This document shows positions 21,878 through 35,629 of a stretch of 64,000 nt of DNA, piece by piece. The stretch comes from Plasmopara viticola (Eukaryota; Oomycota; Peronosporomycetes; Peronosporales; Peronosporaceae), in NCBI GenBank assembly GCA_001695595.3, contig MBPM02000010.1, positions 1,054,001 to 1,118,000 of the forward strand, in the 5' to 3' direction. The notes beneath the pieces were generated by a model. It searched no databases. It worked only from the letters and a program-made list of their open reading frames with translations, and was not told where the DNA came from. Each line of letters opens with the position of its first letter. Position 1 is the first letter of the stretch. Both the position numbers and the translations under genes were made by a program.

Positions 21878-24839
21878 ATCGAGCACTTATCACAAGCAGT
21901 GCCTCGTCTTACGCAAGCTATTGAAAGAAAGATTTAAATTATCACTATGTCTAAGAAGTCTTCCACATTCTTGCCATTTAGCAAAGGTCAGGTAGAAGTG
22001 CAAGATGACGATCAAACTTTCTGAAATCAATCAGTAATGGCATTTTCATTGTTGAGATGTCTTTTCATGGAATCCGTTGCAACGACTATATATGGGTAGA
22101 ACGGCCTGAGCAAAGCATAAGCTTTCTACTCTTTCACAAACACAATCTAGCGATCACAGTACCCGAATTAAAGAATGATCTGAACTGAATAGCGAATTGT
22201 TACAACAATTCGTTAATTTAAGTAGAAGGAAAGAGATATGGCAGCCTCGACACACCGTGTGTAAACGCCAAAATGTCGTCTTTCAGGCTATCCATACAGA
22301 CATTGCAACAAATGCATCCATTTTTAAAGTCCCAAACTTGTCCTAACTACCAATGACCGCACTGTGAGATACTTGATTCCAATTCGGATAGAGGAAAAAG
22401 TATATTAGTTGCTGCTCACGACAGTTGTTCGATCCCTCTTACAATGGGAAACAAGATGATTCGTAAGTACATGACGACCTGGTGTTGGCATCATTTCGAT
22501 TCGGAAATTGACGGCTATCAAGATGAGGTCAAGAACAAGCCTGGGTTCGTCAAGGCTTCAAGTCTTACTGTCCAATATGTGCTCTCGCCCGACGTAAGCT
22601 AGTGGTCTGATCTCGCTGCTCTTGTAGGATAATTTTGAGGGCTCATTTTGGTTTGTCAGATTTTGGTTCGGCCGGCTTTACAAGAAATTGTGTCAAATTT
22701 AATCCAAAGGTAGACAGACTCTCTTTGCAAGATCATAATCCTAAGCTTGACTTTTTTAACGCTAGTTGACTGTCAAATTATGTGCTGCGCTGTAGTGATG
22801 GCTGATGACTTCGACTAGCAAGACGAATTATTCGCAAACGGGCAATGGAGCTTTCTATACACATTATAATGCCGCTTTATAAATTTCTCGTGATGTAATG
22901 ACATAACAATTACTTACCATCGGGAGCCAATTAGCGCTCGTTACAAAGTAAAAACGCGTTTAAGTTTCAACCAAAAAAATGCGGAGATTGCCTGCGTAAA
23001 AGGCGAAAGACCATATTTATTTTTTTGATCTACAATCAGGCGTCACACATTTACCAGCCGGCCGAAAACGGTCATATATTATGCGATATGGTCATAGCCG
23101 TGTCCCATGTTGTAGTGGACATACTTGTATAATGACATTTAGAGATCCTAACCTTTCACCCCTCCTCCGAGGCAGCGATCTCAAACTTCCTCTTCGATAT
23201 ACGTGCGCATATGCGAACATGCAGTGCGGCCAAACACCACTTCATCTTAGCTAAAAATATTATTGTTTTGGTGTCATTAGCGAGGTCCTAATGTTTCGGC
23301 TTCCGATATACTTTGTCAAAGATATGCGGTGATCTTCTACGGCAAAATGATTTTTTGGCTTTTTGCGATTAGGCGTGTGCCTAGAGAAAAACTTTGATGC
23401 ATTGTGTTTTGTTTGATCGTCTTCGTGAACACGCACTAAATTTGACCAACACACGCGCTTTTTTCTTTGAATTTAACTTTATCTTCATTAATTCCTTGCA
23501 AATTTTAACGTTGAAGCCTCGAATCTATCCGCACTCTGGCAGCCTTCACTAAGTGCGATGAGCTCGGACTTGTTTGCTGATTTTGAGTTGATGAATTGCT
23601 TTGTTGATGTCCACTATATCGTGGCACATACCAAACAGATTTCAGCCCTTGTGTAAATCTAAAAAAATATTATCTTCTGCATAATCACACATTGTATCAG
23701 TACTTCCCTGCTTCTTTTCGCGATACAACAAGAAAAATAGGTTAGAGATTTACCATGATTTTCTCTATGCTGGATCCATGTCGGTTGATGATTTTTTATG
23801 GGTGACGTGCACGTACGCATACGCCTAAGAAATAGCGATGTTTGGGCATGGTTAGCTGGTGGGATACAACAGAGTTCTTTGTGCGGGTGTTTTTGCCAGG
23901 AATTTCTTTATTGACGCGTCTAAGCCGAAATTTTTGCTTCGGCTTCACGCTGCGACGAATCCGTTCAAGTAGGTCATTTAAAATTATTCTTGTGTTGGTT
24001 TTGGTAGCTGAGATTTAGTCGATGAAACTCAGTTGCCATGGTCTTGCGTGCTAAAATTGTCGTTCACAAATAATGGTATGAAGCATAGGGCAGTACCCGT
24101 ACCCTGTGGCGTGGAATTGAATTCTCTTGGACTCCTAAAAACAAGTATTGGCAAATGATTGGATTTTTGATTTGCTCAGTAATTCCGCACTTTTTTAAAA
24201 CGTTCTAGTGCAGCCCTTCGCTTGTGCCAGCTTTGATGCAATTAAATGATTAATGCGACGTCGAGTTGCCGAATAAATCAGTGCTAATTGGAACTACTAC
24301 TCGAGCGTGTCTGGGCTTATTGCGATCGCTAAATGTCTGAGTGTCAGGAAAAAACAGCACAGCAAGCCTGTTATCGGGGATCACATTTTGTTTACTGTTC
24401 GCGAGTAGAATCTTGTTTGACATCGCAATGGCCTTTGATGTGATGATTTTGCTCTGGGCAAAAGAAGTCGAATGGTCGTAATTCACACCTTGTTGCGAGA
24501 AGAGCAACATAAACCTCGATGAGCTAGCACTCGAATGGACGTCAACGTACAAATCTCAAGGCGGCACTCGGCAATTGAAATAATGTAAGTCAACGCTCCA
24601 ATTGACGCAAATTATTGCCATTACCTCAATAACTGCATGAGATCACACTTTTTGCAGACTGGTTAAGAAAAGAAAAAGCTACGTGTCTTCTTTGGAATGT
24701 TATGTGCTATACTGGCCGAATTTGCCGGTAATCTCATTTTGCGGCTGTGTTTTTACGGGCAATACACGCGCGCAACGCGAATGGTATCAATGCAAGTTGA
24801 TCCGACCTCTTTAAAAAGACAATAAAAATAGCTTTGTAT
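21878..24839. other. long intergenic region; one possible small intron-containing ORF
   Basis: An ATG at 22444 opens about 50 codons. A possible GTAAGC...TTGTAG intron at about 22596-22627 would extend it with DDNFEGSFWFVRFWFGRLY and a stop, about 74 residues in all. No family was recognised, so it is not called a gene. The rest shows no repeats, RNA genes or conserved ORFs. Confidence 0.35.
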
Positions 24840-25120
24840 GCCAAAATCAACTTCCAGAAGGCTAAGATTTTGAAGGATGCATCACTGAACAGCCCGATTT
24901 CTATGGATGATAACTATGTGGATGAAGCTGAGAAGAAAGCTATACTATTGAGAAGGGTAATCATATTTGATGATGCTCTACCTGCGGTCATACCCACCAT
25001 ATAACGTCTAATTCATGTGCGTCGGAATTTCTAAAAACAAAAGTTGATGTACCTTTAGGTCAAAAAGAAGCGGGAGAACCGAGTAAATGGCCTGTCGGGG
25101 AGAATCCTCGTGTGAGCTCT
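24840..25120 (+). other. possible exon remnant, unrecognised
   Basis: The frame reading AKINFQKAKILKDASLN, SMDDNYVDEAEKKAI and LLRR is followed by a plausible intron (GTAATC...TTTAG, about 24956-25058) and KKKRENRVNGLSG before a stop. Composition is protein-like (alternating charge), but no start, upstream exons or family could be assigned. Confidence 0.25.
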
Positions 25121-28100
25121 AAGAGCGACAGACTTTGGCATCAAAAAAATTTGTGATCTGTAGCGTATAACGTACCAACAAGACTTTCTTTCTAGAGACA
25201 GCCGTTGAGGCTCAATTAGCCGTGAAAAAACTAAAGCGTCGAACAAACACGCATGAGGCTTCTTTGTTATAGGATGTAAGCCACAGCTAGAGTTCTTCAA
25301 GAAAATTGATGTGGCGCTGTCATTATTCTCTGATGATAGGAATGAGGGGTATATACTTTTAGTGTGACGTCCGCTGACTGCGATAGCGTTTGTCTTGGAC
25401 GTAGATTTGAAGTTGACCTTAACCTGGTGTTCGAGCCACACCATACGACCAATCGTAACCCAGGAAAAAAAGCAGTTGTTGCATGACGCCTTGGCATAGC
25501 TGGCTGTATATATCGGACAACCACTGCACCTGATGGCTCAAAATACGTACAAAATGTGGCATCGAATCACCATGTCTGTTGAGATAACCCCCTTCCTTCA
25601 CCTATAAGAACTGGTAGACACAAAAATAATTTATACGTAAAATGGTCGTGGCTTATTTGATACATTAGCAGATCATGATTGATCAAATGCGTAGTGATTA
25701 GCTACATAATCGCTGAAGCCGCTTGGTTTGAGCCCCGTGAACGTTGATACTCCGCATCATCGAACTTTAGTTGAAGTATATACCTAGACCTGACATTATT
25801 TACGATTGCTGAAGTTGAACTCTAATACGATTAACATCAGCAGATCATATTATATTTCAACCACGTACCAAAGTGACTGTACCCAGATGATCAGGTTAAA
25901 ACGCCAAACATCCCACCAATAAATCCGTTTCGGTCCATTTCTACTTTGAGTCATGGGTACCAATCTTACCAAACATTAATTGCTAATATTACATCTTATC
26001 CACAAAATCGATTGTCGATCAAGAAAAGCACTTTTTGTATGCCTTGAATCGTATGGCTCGAGAAAAAATATCAAGGGCGAGGCTTTGTGAAATGGCACGC
26101 AATCTATTAGAGACGCTTATTGGGGTCTGCCTCTAGGAACACAAACTATATATATATTCTGCTTTTATATTATTTTATCAGTTTTCCTTTGAGTTCTAAA
26201 TCGCTTTCCCTCTCAATGCGACTCGTACTTCTTTTGTATCTGTACTTTGAATAACACGCCACCCTTCGTAGCTTTTCTTTTGATGTCATGGGAGCCTCGT
26301 AAAAACGTGGAAGCTCCTTCATGAAGCGATAAAATATGTCTTGCCATGTTCTTTACCAGACACGATCTGGTATGCAGATCAATGATAACTTGATATGGTT
26401 GCTGCTCAGATAATACGTAATGATGTCAGCATTAGTGGAGACATGAATATTGGTGTAAGACTGAATAAAGCAAAAAAGAAAGCTTATTCCAGAACCTTTG
26501 GATACACTACAGAAATAACTAGGGTTTGTACACCAAGAACACTCGCACTCGAGAAAAAGGAGTGTGGCGATGATGGTGGCGAGTCTGATAACACTCTGGT
26601 ATTCGTTTTATATAGGATCAAATAGCCTTTTCTTGTAGCTTCAGCTATACCACGGACCTTACAGGTCGCTACGAGCTCGCGTATACATTAAAAACATCCG
26701 AAATGACAAAGTCGACGGAGTTGTGTTCGAACATTAAGACGGATACGACAAAATACGTGTTTTTCCGCATTCTGCCAAACATCATGACTAAAAAGTCATC
26801 AATGATTGTACAGCTCTTGCAGAGCATTCACATAGACGAACGATTTCAGACTTGAATTCAACTGATCTTCCCGGCATCTCCTTCTTCGAGTTGACATAGC
26901 CGAGCGCTATCGCAATATGCCGCCATATCTACTCTAAGCCCTCTTGTCCAAAATAAACGTTTCGCGCTGCGTGATAGGAGCTCTAACTGGTAATCTTCTT
27001 TAAAACGGTGCGGAGGAGATATTACGTGTCGTATGATAATCGACACCATCCCGCATTTACGTATCGACGTTCACACAGACGTCCACCAATTACGCTATGC
27101 TCCTTAAAGAACCTTTTCAGCGGAATATGTGCGGCTCCACGGGCACCAAAAAGATGGCTGCAGTAGCTTCTGAGACAAAATGAAAAAAAATCGCGCTGTT
27201 TTATCGATGAAGAAAGCGCATAGCACTTCTCAGGTCGCGACTCCTCTAACAGTGCAATAGGTATACTCAACTAGGGTCTGCTGACGCCCGCGTCGAACAA
27301 AAAACAGCATCAAAAACGTAGTAAGCCTTTAAAAACCAAGACATATTAAAACTACAACAGACCCAAGCTTGACATAAAATTGACTCAAGAGATTTGCACA
27401 AATTTAGGATAATAAGGCTTCCTTTCACTTATGGTTTGTAGCAGAGCTTACACTGTGGTAGGTTGTTTGTTAACCAGATGTCTTGCTTACATTACCGATT
27501 CTATCGTAACAAATGGTTCACGGCTTTTACCATAATACGGCCATTACCGACACACAATATGGTGCCTTCTCTTACACAAGCAGTCGTCTTTCTTATACTC
27601 TGCTAATTGAGTGTTTCGCCCGATTACGTTTTTCCTTTTCCTCCCAACCTCACGCTCTGAGTCTTGTTGGGCTTCTCGCCTGATCGCTTACTGGACAAAT
27701 GATAATTTAGTGCGCAGGCTTGACCACTCGCCGGCTGCTGCTTGAATTCGTACTTACTATTTGGTTGCACCGACGCGGTTCACCTGAGCCCGAGTATGCA
27801 ACCGCAAGCTGGTAAAGAAACTTGAAAGCATCGAGTTACTGAAGGATTTTTTGAAGCTAGCAATGTGCACCTACAGACTTTCGATTCGAGTTTAATTCGT
27901 ATCATAAAGTACCATCAGGTCCTTGCATAAAAACGAATATATTCCGACAAAAGGCTTCACCAAGAGGACCACCGTCTTGGCCTTTTGGCTTAGAACAAGT
28001 GCAGTAAGTGGCAAGACGAAAGGCTGTGCTTGGCGCAGTATGCGTGAGCGGCAACGGTAAGATTGCGCGTGACGCAGTTCGTGGAAAGGACACCGGTCAA

Positions 28101-28715
28101 CCATGTTTTTGCAATGACCAAGCATAACGTGCAAATCTTTGTGACGCGCTCAAACTTTCAAAATCTCCTTTATTCGACTGCTGTCATCTACAAGCCAGTC
28201 GCTACTCGACAGGCTTTGCGACTAGCTGGAAGTTTTTTAAGGTACACCGACGCGAGTGTGAGGCCACTTGGCGTTTTAACGCACTTTAGTGAGTATAATT
28301 AAGTAAATTACACTATTTCTCAGGTGTCCAATGACAATTTGTGCCACCAGGTTACAGCGAGGTTACCGTGATTCCTTGTGTATAGAAGCTTGCTGCCCGT
28401 GCGCTAAAAGTGATTATAGAAAAAATCCGATGTTTAGTAATCGATAATACAGAATGAAGGCACAAAATTGCGAAGAGAATTACAAGACGCTACACGACAA
28501 TTTTGAAAAAAAAAAACACCTATTACTTGTTTATCATCGACGAAGAGTCTAAAGTCACTTTGCCGTTGGTATTAAGTCCATCCTACGCTATGACTTCGAA
28601 GTCGATTCGACCAGCTTGCGTCCCGACTATAATTGTGTTGTGGCCGGTCTAATAATTATTAAGCGGCTGAAGCTGAGCTCTACAGCTCAAAAGCAGCAAC
28701 TTCGTTGAAATACAT
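25121..28715. other. intergenic, nothing recognised
   Basis: Both strands carry only short ORFs with no motif I can name. The end of the region is the 3' flank of the nucleoporin gene on the minus strand. Confidence 0.45.
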
Positions 28716-30070
28716 TCAATTGGATGATGCGACAGCTATCGTCGAGTGCATGTGCGCTTGGATCCGCATCATCACGAGGTCCAAATCATCCGGACTTCCG
28801 TATCGCAAAAGATACGTTACAGATGTAAACTTGTTGTCCGCTTCCGAGTCTTCATTGGCCTCCAAAACACTTAGCAACATTGTCTTCTCTGTCTTCTTTT
28901 CGCACAACAAACACGAGCTTAAACTAGCATTCAACAGCAATTTGGTACCAGGACCATGAGAATACGACTCACGTCGCATCACAATCCGCGCAGTCACTTT
29001 GTCGGTCTTTGCATCTTTGGCATCCAAGACCCGCAAAGGACCAATGCCCACTTCTGTGTAGTCTTTTTCCACCAATTTGAAAAGTTTGGCGCGTTTCTTA
29101 GTTATCAAGCAAAATTCAAGTCAGCAGTGGCTTTAATTGCGTGGCAATCACTCATTACATCGTACCTCGACCAAAATTTGTTCCCCCTCTTCTCCATTTG
29201 CCACCTATACAGTTAATGAATCACAACAAAGCACAAATGGTGTCAGATCAAACACTTGAAGAGGTACATTAAATCACCTTTACCTCAGCTTCTGTCAACG
29301 CCGGTACAACCGGCTCCATTTTCTTAGCCATTTCTGCATCCAAAAAGTCGGTTGCCAGCGCCGACGAGGCTCGAGCACCGAAACCATCTGTCGCCGATTG
29401 TGTTGCAGCAAACGAAGCAAACGTTACGGTGGACTCGCTTTGGAACGACGCGAATCCACCAGAGCTGCTGGACGTAGGGATACTCATTTTTGACGATGTT
29501 GGACTTTCGACATGACTGGATATCTTTGGAAAAATGTCGCTTGAACTTGGATCATTCAAAGATGAATCTTTGGTGCAAAACCCGTTCGTATTTGTGGACG
29601 CTGGGAACGCTGCAAACGCATTTTTGCCACTGAAAGCACTAAAGCCACCAAAAGCGCTACCTGCAACATTCGGCTTGATTTCTTCCTGCTCTATTTCCTT
29701 CGTATCAGTACCCGCATCCTGTTCCGACACGGGCGACGGCGTCTCTTGTGTTACGTCCTGCAAGAGTGATCCTAGTCCATCAGCAACGGTTGTTCGCATC
29801 TAATAGTCATTCTATCATCTATACGGACCTCATGGCCCCCAATTTCAGGCTGTGGAGCAGCATTCTCGTCGATCTTAACCTTCTTCACGTCTTCTGCCAC
29901 GTTAGCGTCTTCATCCAGCCGCACTTTTTTAATAAGCTGGACAATGACATCCAACAGCAATCATTAGAACATGGATATAATACGGTGTACTAGTAAGGAG
30001 AAAGACTGCATACTGGTTGGTGCTCGTTGTCCACTGTCTCTGGCTTCTCGTGGTCGCCTTTAGTGGCCAT
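28716..30070 (-). CDS. Nup50/RanBP-type nucleoporin with FG motifs and a Ran-binding domain
   Basis: Five exons placed by hand: 30070-30014, 29936-29829, 29757-29278, 29204-29166 and 29096-28716. Together they give 354 residues, with GT-AG introns of 77, 71, 73 and 69 bp and all phases consistent. The N-terminus (MATKGDHEKPETVDNEHQ, then LIKKVRLDED) is charged. The middle is Ser-rich with FG or F-x-F motifs (AFGGFSAFSG, FAAF, GGFASF, GFGA). The last third is a RanBP1-like domain rebuilt by splicing: GEEGEQILVE, KRAKLFKLVE, GIGPLRVLD, MRRE, KTMLLSVLE. Such proteins bind RanGTP and importins at the nuclear pore basket and help cargo release. The gene appears intact. Confidence 0.88.
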
Positions 30071-32379
30071 TGTGCGAGTTGCTACCTGGAGAGCAGGGGA
30101 TTTTGACTGGTCGCTTTACGGACACATCGGATTGGCTAAATTTCGTATTTTAAGAATTGTATCAATCTTTCAATTCACCTTATCTGTTATCGGTATACTA
30201 CATGCCGCATGTTGGGACAGATAGCAATACATTTTTTGTGCACTTTACGCGAGTGGCATTAGTACGTAGCAGGGTACGCTGATTAAGCGAAAAAAGAGCT
30301 GCTAGTGCTTCAAAGGACCCAAAGCAATGGCACCTGTTCGAAGAGCAAAAAATCGAGGCTAGTAAAATTTGCGCCACTTTGGAACGATTTATGTCAATGA
30401 TTGGCTGATGAAGACGCTGGACGAATGTTTACGCAGCTTACTTAGCAGGTGAAGGATCTCGTTCGGGACAAGATAATTCAGAAGGCCACCCTTTCGATCG
30501 AGAAAGGAAGAGCAGGGAGTGCGCAAGGTGGAGCTAGGAATTTGAATAGTTTAAAAACTTAAGGTCGCCGAACAGACTGCCGTGACTCGCCAAAAGTTTC
30601 GTTACGCTAAGCAACCACAGAACAACATCGATGCCATATGACTCGCAATTGTTTAATAGCAAAGGACTTGGATACGAACATATTTTACGTCACTACCGAG
30701 GCTCGGGGAAACATCGGCGATGTTTGCGAGAAGTGAATCTTAATTGGCTTAGCCAAGTCTGCTTTTTCCAAGAGTGCATTTTTTTCGTACTGACGCATGT
30801 GTTGGACTGCCTGGGCTTCATTTTACAATTTAAAGTCTTGAATTTTGCATATCAAAGTTTTAGGACCACTTAATTTACGTACATGCACCAGTTTAGGAAA
30901 GATAACCTTCTTTTGTCATGAATTCATTTAAAATTTCGCCAGTAATTTTAAAAGATTGCAATTTTAGATTTCAAAGCAACTGTCTAAGTTTGTACAGCAC
31001 TCACTACATCAAACGTTGAATTACATAGACGTTACAAGCAGCGCTGGAGTACCTGGCCAATCGAGCAATAAAGTAACTATCAGTTTATTATTGTTCGAAA
31101 AAAAGGAAACGGTAGTTGGAAAATTTTAATGTACTACTAAAGCGCCACTTTAATCACTAGCTTTCTAATATGTACCCTGAAAAGAAAGTATGAGCCTCTC
31201 AGGCTACTACACCATAGCTGATAGCGACGGGCAGCTCAAAAACCGAATTTTGAATAGTCTGACACTTCAAAATACAAGTATAAAGAACAGTCCCAAAAGA
31301 ATGTCAAGCTCACGTGATCGACAGAAGTTTCAGCCGTAATCTTTTGTCAGGCTATCAGCTGGCAAATTGATGAAAACACATCTACTTCTATTGCTGCTTC
31401 CAAGCAAAAAAGCGAATTTCATTGGGCTTGCAATAACCAGGATGGGCAATAAGCTTTTGTAGGAGCCCCTCACTAGAGCATAGCCTAAGCGGTTCAACCC
31501 TCCGGTCACATACGCCTTCAAATACACATTTGCGCTCACTACATCTTCAGGCAATGTACCCTTCAGATAAAATTATTAAATTTAGGCTGTTCATCCGAAA
31601 TTGACGCTTTAGCACACCTTCAGACTTTGGTCACATGCGATAGCGCGTACAAAGGGTATATCATACTAGAATATACCTATCTTTTGTCATTCTTTATGAA
31701 CAAGCATTGGACCTATAAAAACGTATATTTTTGCCATCATGGCTTCATAGAAGGTAGAGTACCACACGGAATGCTTGTTCGAGTTCTAATAGCCGTGCGT
31801 AGGCCATGTGACGTGACCGTCGTCACCGACGAGTTCGCGGGTAACGACCATATTGCAAAGGGTAGTCCTTCAGCAGGAACTTAACGTTCAGTGATTAGTT
31901 AGTGAAGTTATGGTACAAAAATTTGGAACTTTTCATCTGGTCGGACCGCTATTGAAAAGGCGGAGGATAATTTTCAAAAAACAACTAATTTGGCTTTGCT
32001 TGACCTCCGTTATCATGACTGAGCTGTGTCGGCTTCATTGTATGTGATTTTAAGACTTAAGAATCCACAACCCGAATGCAAATGCCACGAAGTTCCCAAC
32101 GAGCCATAACAAGGAGCTCGACAAGCTTCGAGATGACTCGCGATTAGCAACGGTGAAACATTTGAAGATTGTCTAACTTATGCGAAACGAAAATCCGGAT
32201 TGTAGAGACTCAGATGCCAGATATTAAGTGCACGGAATCTCTGAAAATTTAAAGCGCCATATTCAGCAAGCCCTTGAGCATTTGAAGGGCTTGTTGGACC
32301 ACTCTGTCTATATATGCAAAAAGCGTAGACTTCAAATCTGGTAGTTTATACAAAGGGCGCTGAGAAATCCAGCAAGTAT
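30071..32379. other. intergenic, nothing firmly recognised
   Basis: Short ORFs only. Around 30300-30750 several short protein-like stretches in changing frames suggest an old transposon fragment, but no domain could be named. Confidence 0.4.
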
Positions 32380-35090
32380 GTCTCAACAAAGAGGCCGTCC
32401 GTCTGAGCGCCCAATTTGAAATATCTCGTCAGCAGAGCCGGATAAGTGCTCTTGATGGAAATGATGTTTTACAGTCAACGTCGCTCTCAAGTTCACGAGC
32501 GCCAACTTCACACGATGCGGCAAGTGCCAATGCTACGCGAATTCAATCACTCAGGCTAATGCAACTCCTTCTTTAACGACAAATACAAGAGACACTGTTC
32601 ATGCAGCAATTACTGTTGTATCTCACTCAGCAGCAACAGCAATATCAAACCCAGGTGTAAGATCAATTGAAGTCCAAATGCAACAGACTAATGAGAGCTT
32701 CGACTTTCTTGTCACATCGAGAGGGGGGTAGAAGAAAAGCTAACCACCTTTTTATGAAAAGGGATTTGGCGAAGACATTGATTATGGATCTATGCATAGG
32801 TACGTCAATAAGCGCCAGTAAACAGACTCATCCGACTTTGTGACGCTTATCTCAAGTAGCGTTGGCAAATGCGAACTAAACTGGTACCGTGCCTTTCTAG
32901 CCGACTACGAGCGCACGAATGCGCACAAGACTTGTGGATTGTTTCTATTCAATTTCGCACACGCTTCAGGCCTAAAAATTTTTATCATGATCTCCAATAG
33001 CGGATGTTTTACTTGAAACAAGAAAGGAAAATTATCCACGAGTACGTCTGTAAATTTCAGGACTTGATGTGCCAAACTCAATAGAAAACCAGCTGATTGG
33101 AAAAGCGATATTTTCTCAGAATGGATCACGGTAAGAAACCGCAAAAAAAGGTAAAAAAAAATACTCCTAGTACTCTCCAAGAGGCCATTAAAGTTACCTT
33201 TAGCTTTAAGGTCGCCCATTACTCGGGTAGACCAAATCATATATCGGTCAAGTCGTTCAAAAGATGCCCACAGAATCTAGCTATCATGCGAATAAGTCAC
33301 GGCCTCAGAAACAAAGGAGTTTTGAGGGGTTAAAGAACAAGAATGGCGACTGGACTGAGTTGGCAACGTGTAACAATTGTGGCGTCATTGGATACATTTC
33401 GCCGCAATGTGCCGCTTCCAAGCAAAAGAAAGCGAGTCTTTATATAAGAGGTGCACTATATGCTATCCCAAAATTAGAAGCTCAAGCTTTCAAAAACTTT
33501 GGTCAAGTAAAACCCGTCACCGTCTTTATCGACAGTGAATGTAGACCTACTGGTGTATCCGAAAACTTGGTGAAGAGACTTGAGCTCGAGTAAGCAAGGG
33601 TGAGTTGATGCAAGTCGGCCTTTGTCAGAATTAGGTCGCCTACCGTCGTGCACATATACCTGCATATATTTGGGCTTCCTTTAACATCAAAAACGTTTCA
33701 AGTCAGGCATGTTCCTATAAGAAAGGATGCTATCATCGGCAATGTAGCTTCGTGAGCAAAATCGAGAAATCAACAAGACTACAGGGTGCATGACTCCTCG
33801 CAACACCAAGCGGCAGATCAACTTAACCCGCAGAGTCAACAATGTCCGACCAGATGGGCTGCATGACAACGCAAGGCTCGCATATATCAGAGCTGCCAGA
33901 TTTTCAAATATCATCGGCACAAGAATGAATGTTACACCTAAAACAAATTGATCAGTTACTTAAATGCTGCGTCACGACAAAGCCGTTGAAGCTTTCTTTG
34001 TCGTCATTGCAAAATGGCTAAGCGCCCTGTATATCGACGCATTGTGTACGAAAATCGTCAGTTTTATCTAGCGACGAGCTTGCCGGCGTTACCGGTGCCG
34101 CGAGAGCCATGTCTGGGAGTTACTAGATTGCGTGTTTGGACCCATTTTTAGTTACTATCAGGTTAGACTGTGTGAATCAGGTACTCCATTTACCGCATTT
34201 TTTACCCTAAATGGTCTATTTGAGCATCTAGTCACTTCCTTGGGGCCAAGTGAAAGACCAGATACGATTGAATGGCTTTTGCAGAATTTCTCGCAAGTTT
34301 TTTGAATTTGATGAGGATCCACTCCCACAAAGTGAAGATATCGCAAACCACGTTGCGGCTTTGAACCTCGTACTTTAACGGTGTAAAGAGCAGCAATTTC
34401 ATATCGAATCGTCAAGATGCCAGCTCTGCGTGGATGAGATCCCATGCCCAAAAGACTTTGTCAGACGAAAAGATATTTGAATGAACCCTTACAAGATTAA
34501 GAGTATCGCAGAATGCCCTATGCCCAAGACAAAGAACAAATGGAATTTACTAAGGCACTACAGTCTATTAAAATACTGTCCTTATGAAGCGATCGAGCTC
34601 TCGAACGATCAACTACGCTGCTTCACCGAACCCAAAGCATCGCTTGACGCTTCTAACTGTTCAAGTCTTTCGGCCTATTCGAAATCATTTGGTATATTAA
34701 CGGATTTTTCAAATTTTGCGATCGGGGAGTCTTGTTCTAAAGGAGGAAGAGCTTAAGCATCGGATTGTTCCTTCGGGTCGGAAGATAAAGTCAGAAAAGT
34801 GGAACTACCCTGTTCGTGAGCAAGAGCAACTTGCAATTATGCATGCGCCAAAAGCATGATGTGTATATCTTCTCGATCGAGCATTCACAGTCGAAACGGA
34901 TCAATAAGTGCTAAGCTATTCTTGACGCAAAATTTTTCGAATCACATAGTAGTTGATATTTTAATGAGCTTGCTGAAATCCAGCGTTTGTTCATGTAAGT
35001 TACCGTTAAAGTGCACGATCGCGCAAATCCGATATTCGAGCGTAAAGCTGCTCTATATAGCTTACAAGAGCTACTGGGAGCGGCTTTGAA
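32380..35090 (+). mobile_element. decayed Ty3/gypsy retrotransposon (gag-pol remnant)
   Basis: Fragments in several frames follow the gag-protease-RT-RNase H order of oomycete gypsy elements. The gag part includes a Gln-rich stretch (about 32600) and FRTRFRPKNFYHDLQ, EYVCKFQDLMCQTQ and TLQEAI. A CNNCGVIGYISPQC knuckle (33371) and a protease-like VTVFIDSECRPTG (about 33518) follow. The RT/RNase H part reads QLCVDEIPCP, KIKSIAECPMPKTK, ELSNDQLRCFTEP, YSKSFGILTD and FAIG. YPVREQEQLAIMHA and VYLLDRAFTVETD come next. Many stops and frameshifts exclude activity. No LTRs or target duplications were identified, and the integrase was not found. Confidence 0.8.
33264..33593 (+). pseudogene. gag zinc-knuckle/protease fragment of the gypsy remnant
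   Basis: This is the longest open segment of the remnant, 109 codons. It holds a CCHC-like knuckle in which the usual His is replaced (CNNCGVIGYISPQC), followed by an aspartic-protease-like strand where the D-S/T-G triad reads DSE. It is inactive as a protease on this reading. Confidence 0.65.
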
Positions 35091-35629
35091 TCACGAGAAT
35101 GTGGCGACGAAGGACGAAGTAGGATACAGTCGCTTAATCCACAAAGACAATGCATGGGAAATAGCGATCTAAAGGATACTATCAAGAAGCTGGCGGAGAT
35201 GATGTGCCAGAATTGCTGAATGATATTTTATATTACCAAATTGACGAAGATGAGACTTTACGACTCTATAATCCCTCGACAAAGATCTGAAAAAGTGCGT
35301 CATCTGTGAACCCACGTTTTTGTGTTGGCAGAACACTCAGGGAATTTTCAAGGCCTATCTGGTCGTACGTAAGAAGTACTTCTCGTTTGGCGCTATTTTA
35401 ATACTTGCGAACAGTAGCCCAGAACGTCTTCATCGTGAAGAAGATCAACGCGGTACACCTACTATCCTCAATTTTTGACCACGTTGTTGTGGGGATGTAT
35501 GGCCGTCCTTAAAGCCTGATCCTGTTCACGAAATCGCGTTGGTGTACATTTTCGGGAATGCTGAAGCGGAACCTCTTTTTGATTCCGCGCTCCTCGCCAT
35601 GCTATTCATAATCAATCATGCGAGGACGT
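35091..35629. other. between gypsy and hAT remnants; unassigned transposon-like debris
   Basis: Short frames such as KCVICEPTFLCW suggest decayed coding sequence, but nothing can be named. Confidence 0.35.

Noticed and set aside
22444..22700. small two-exon gene
   Set aside because: One plausible intron alone is weak evidence. The product of about 74 residues matches nothing I know.
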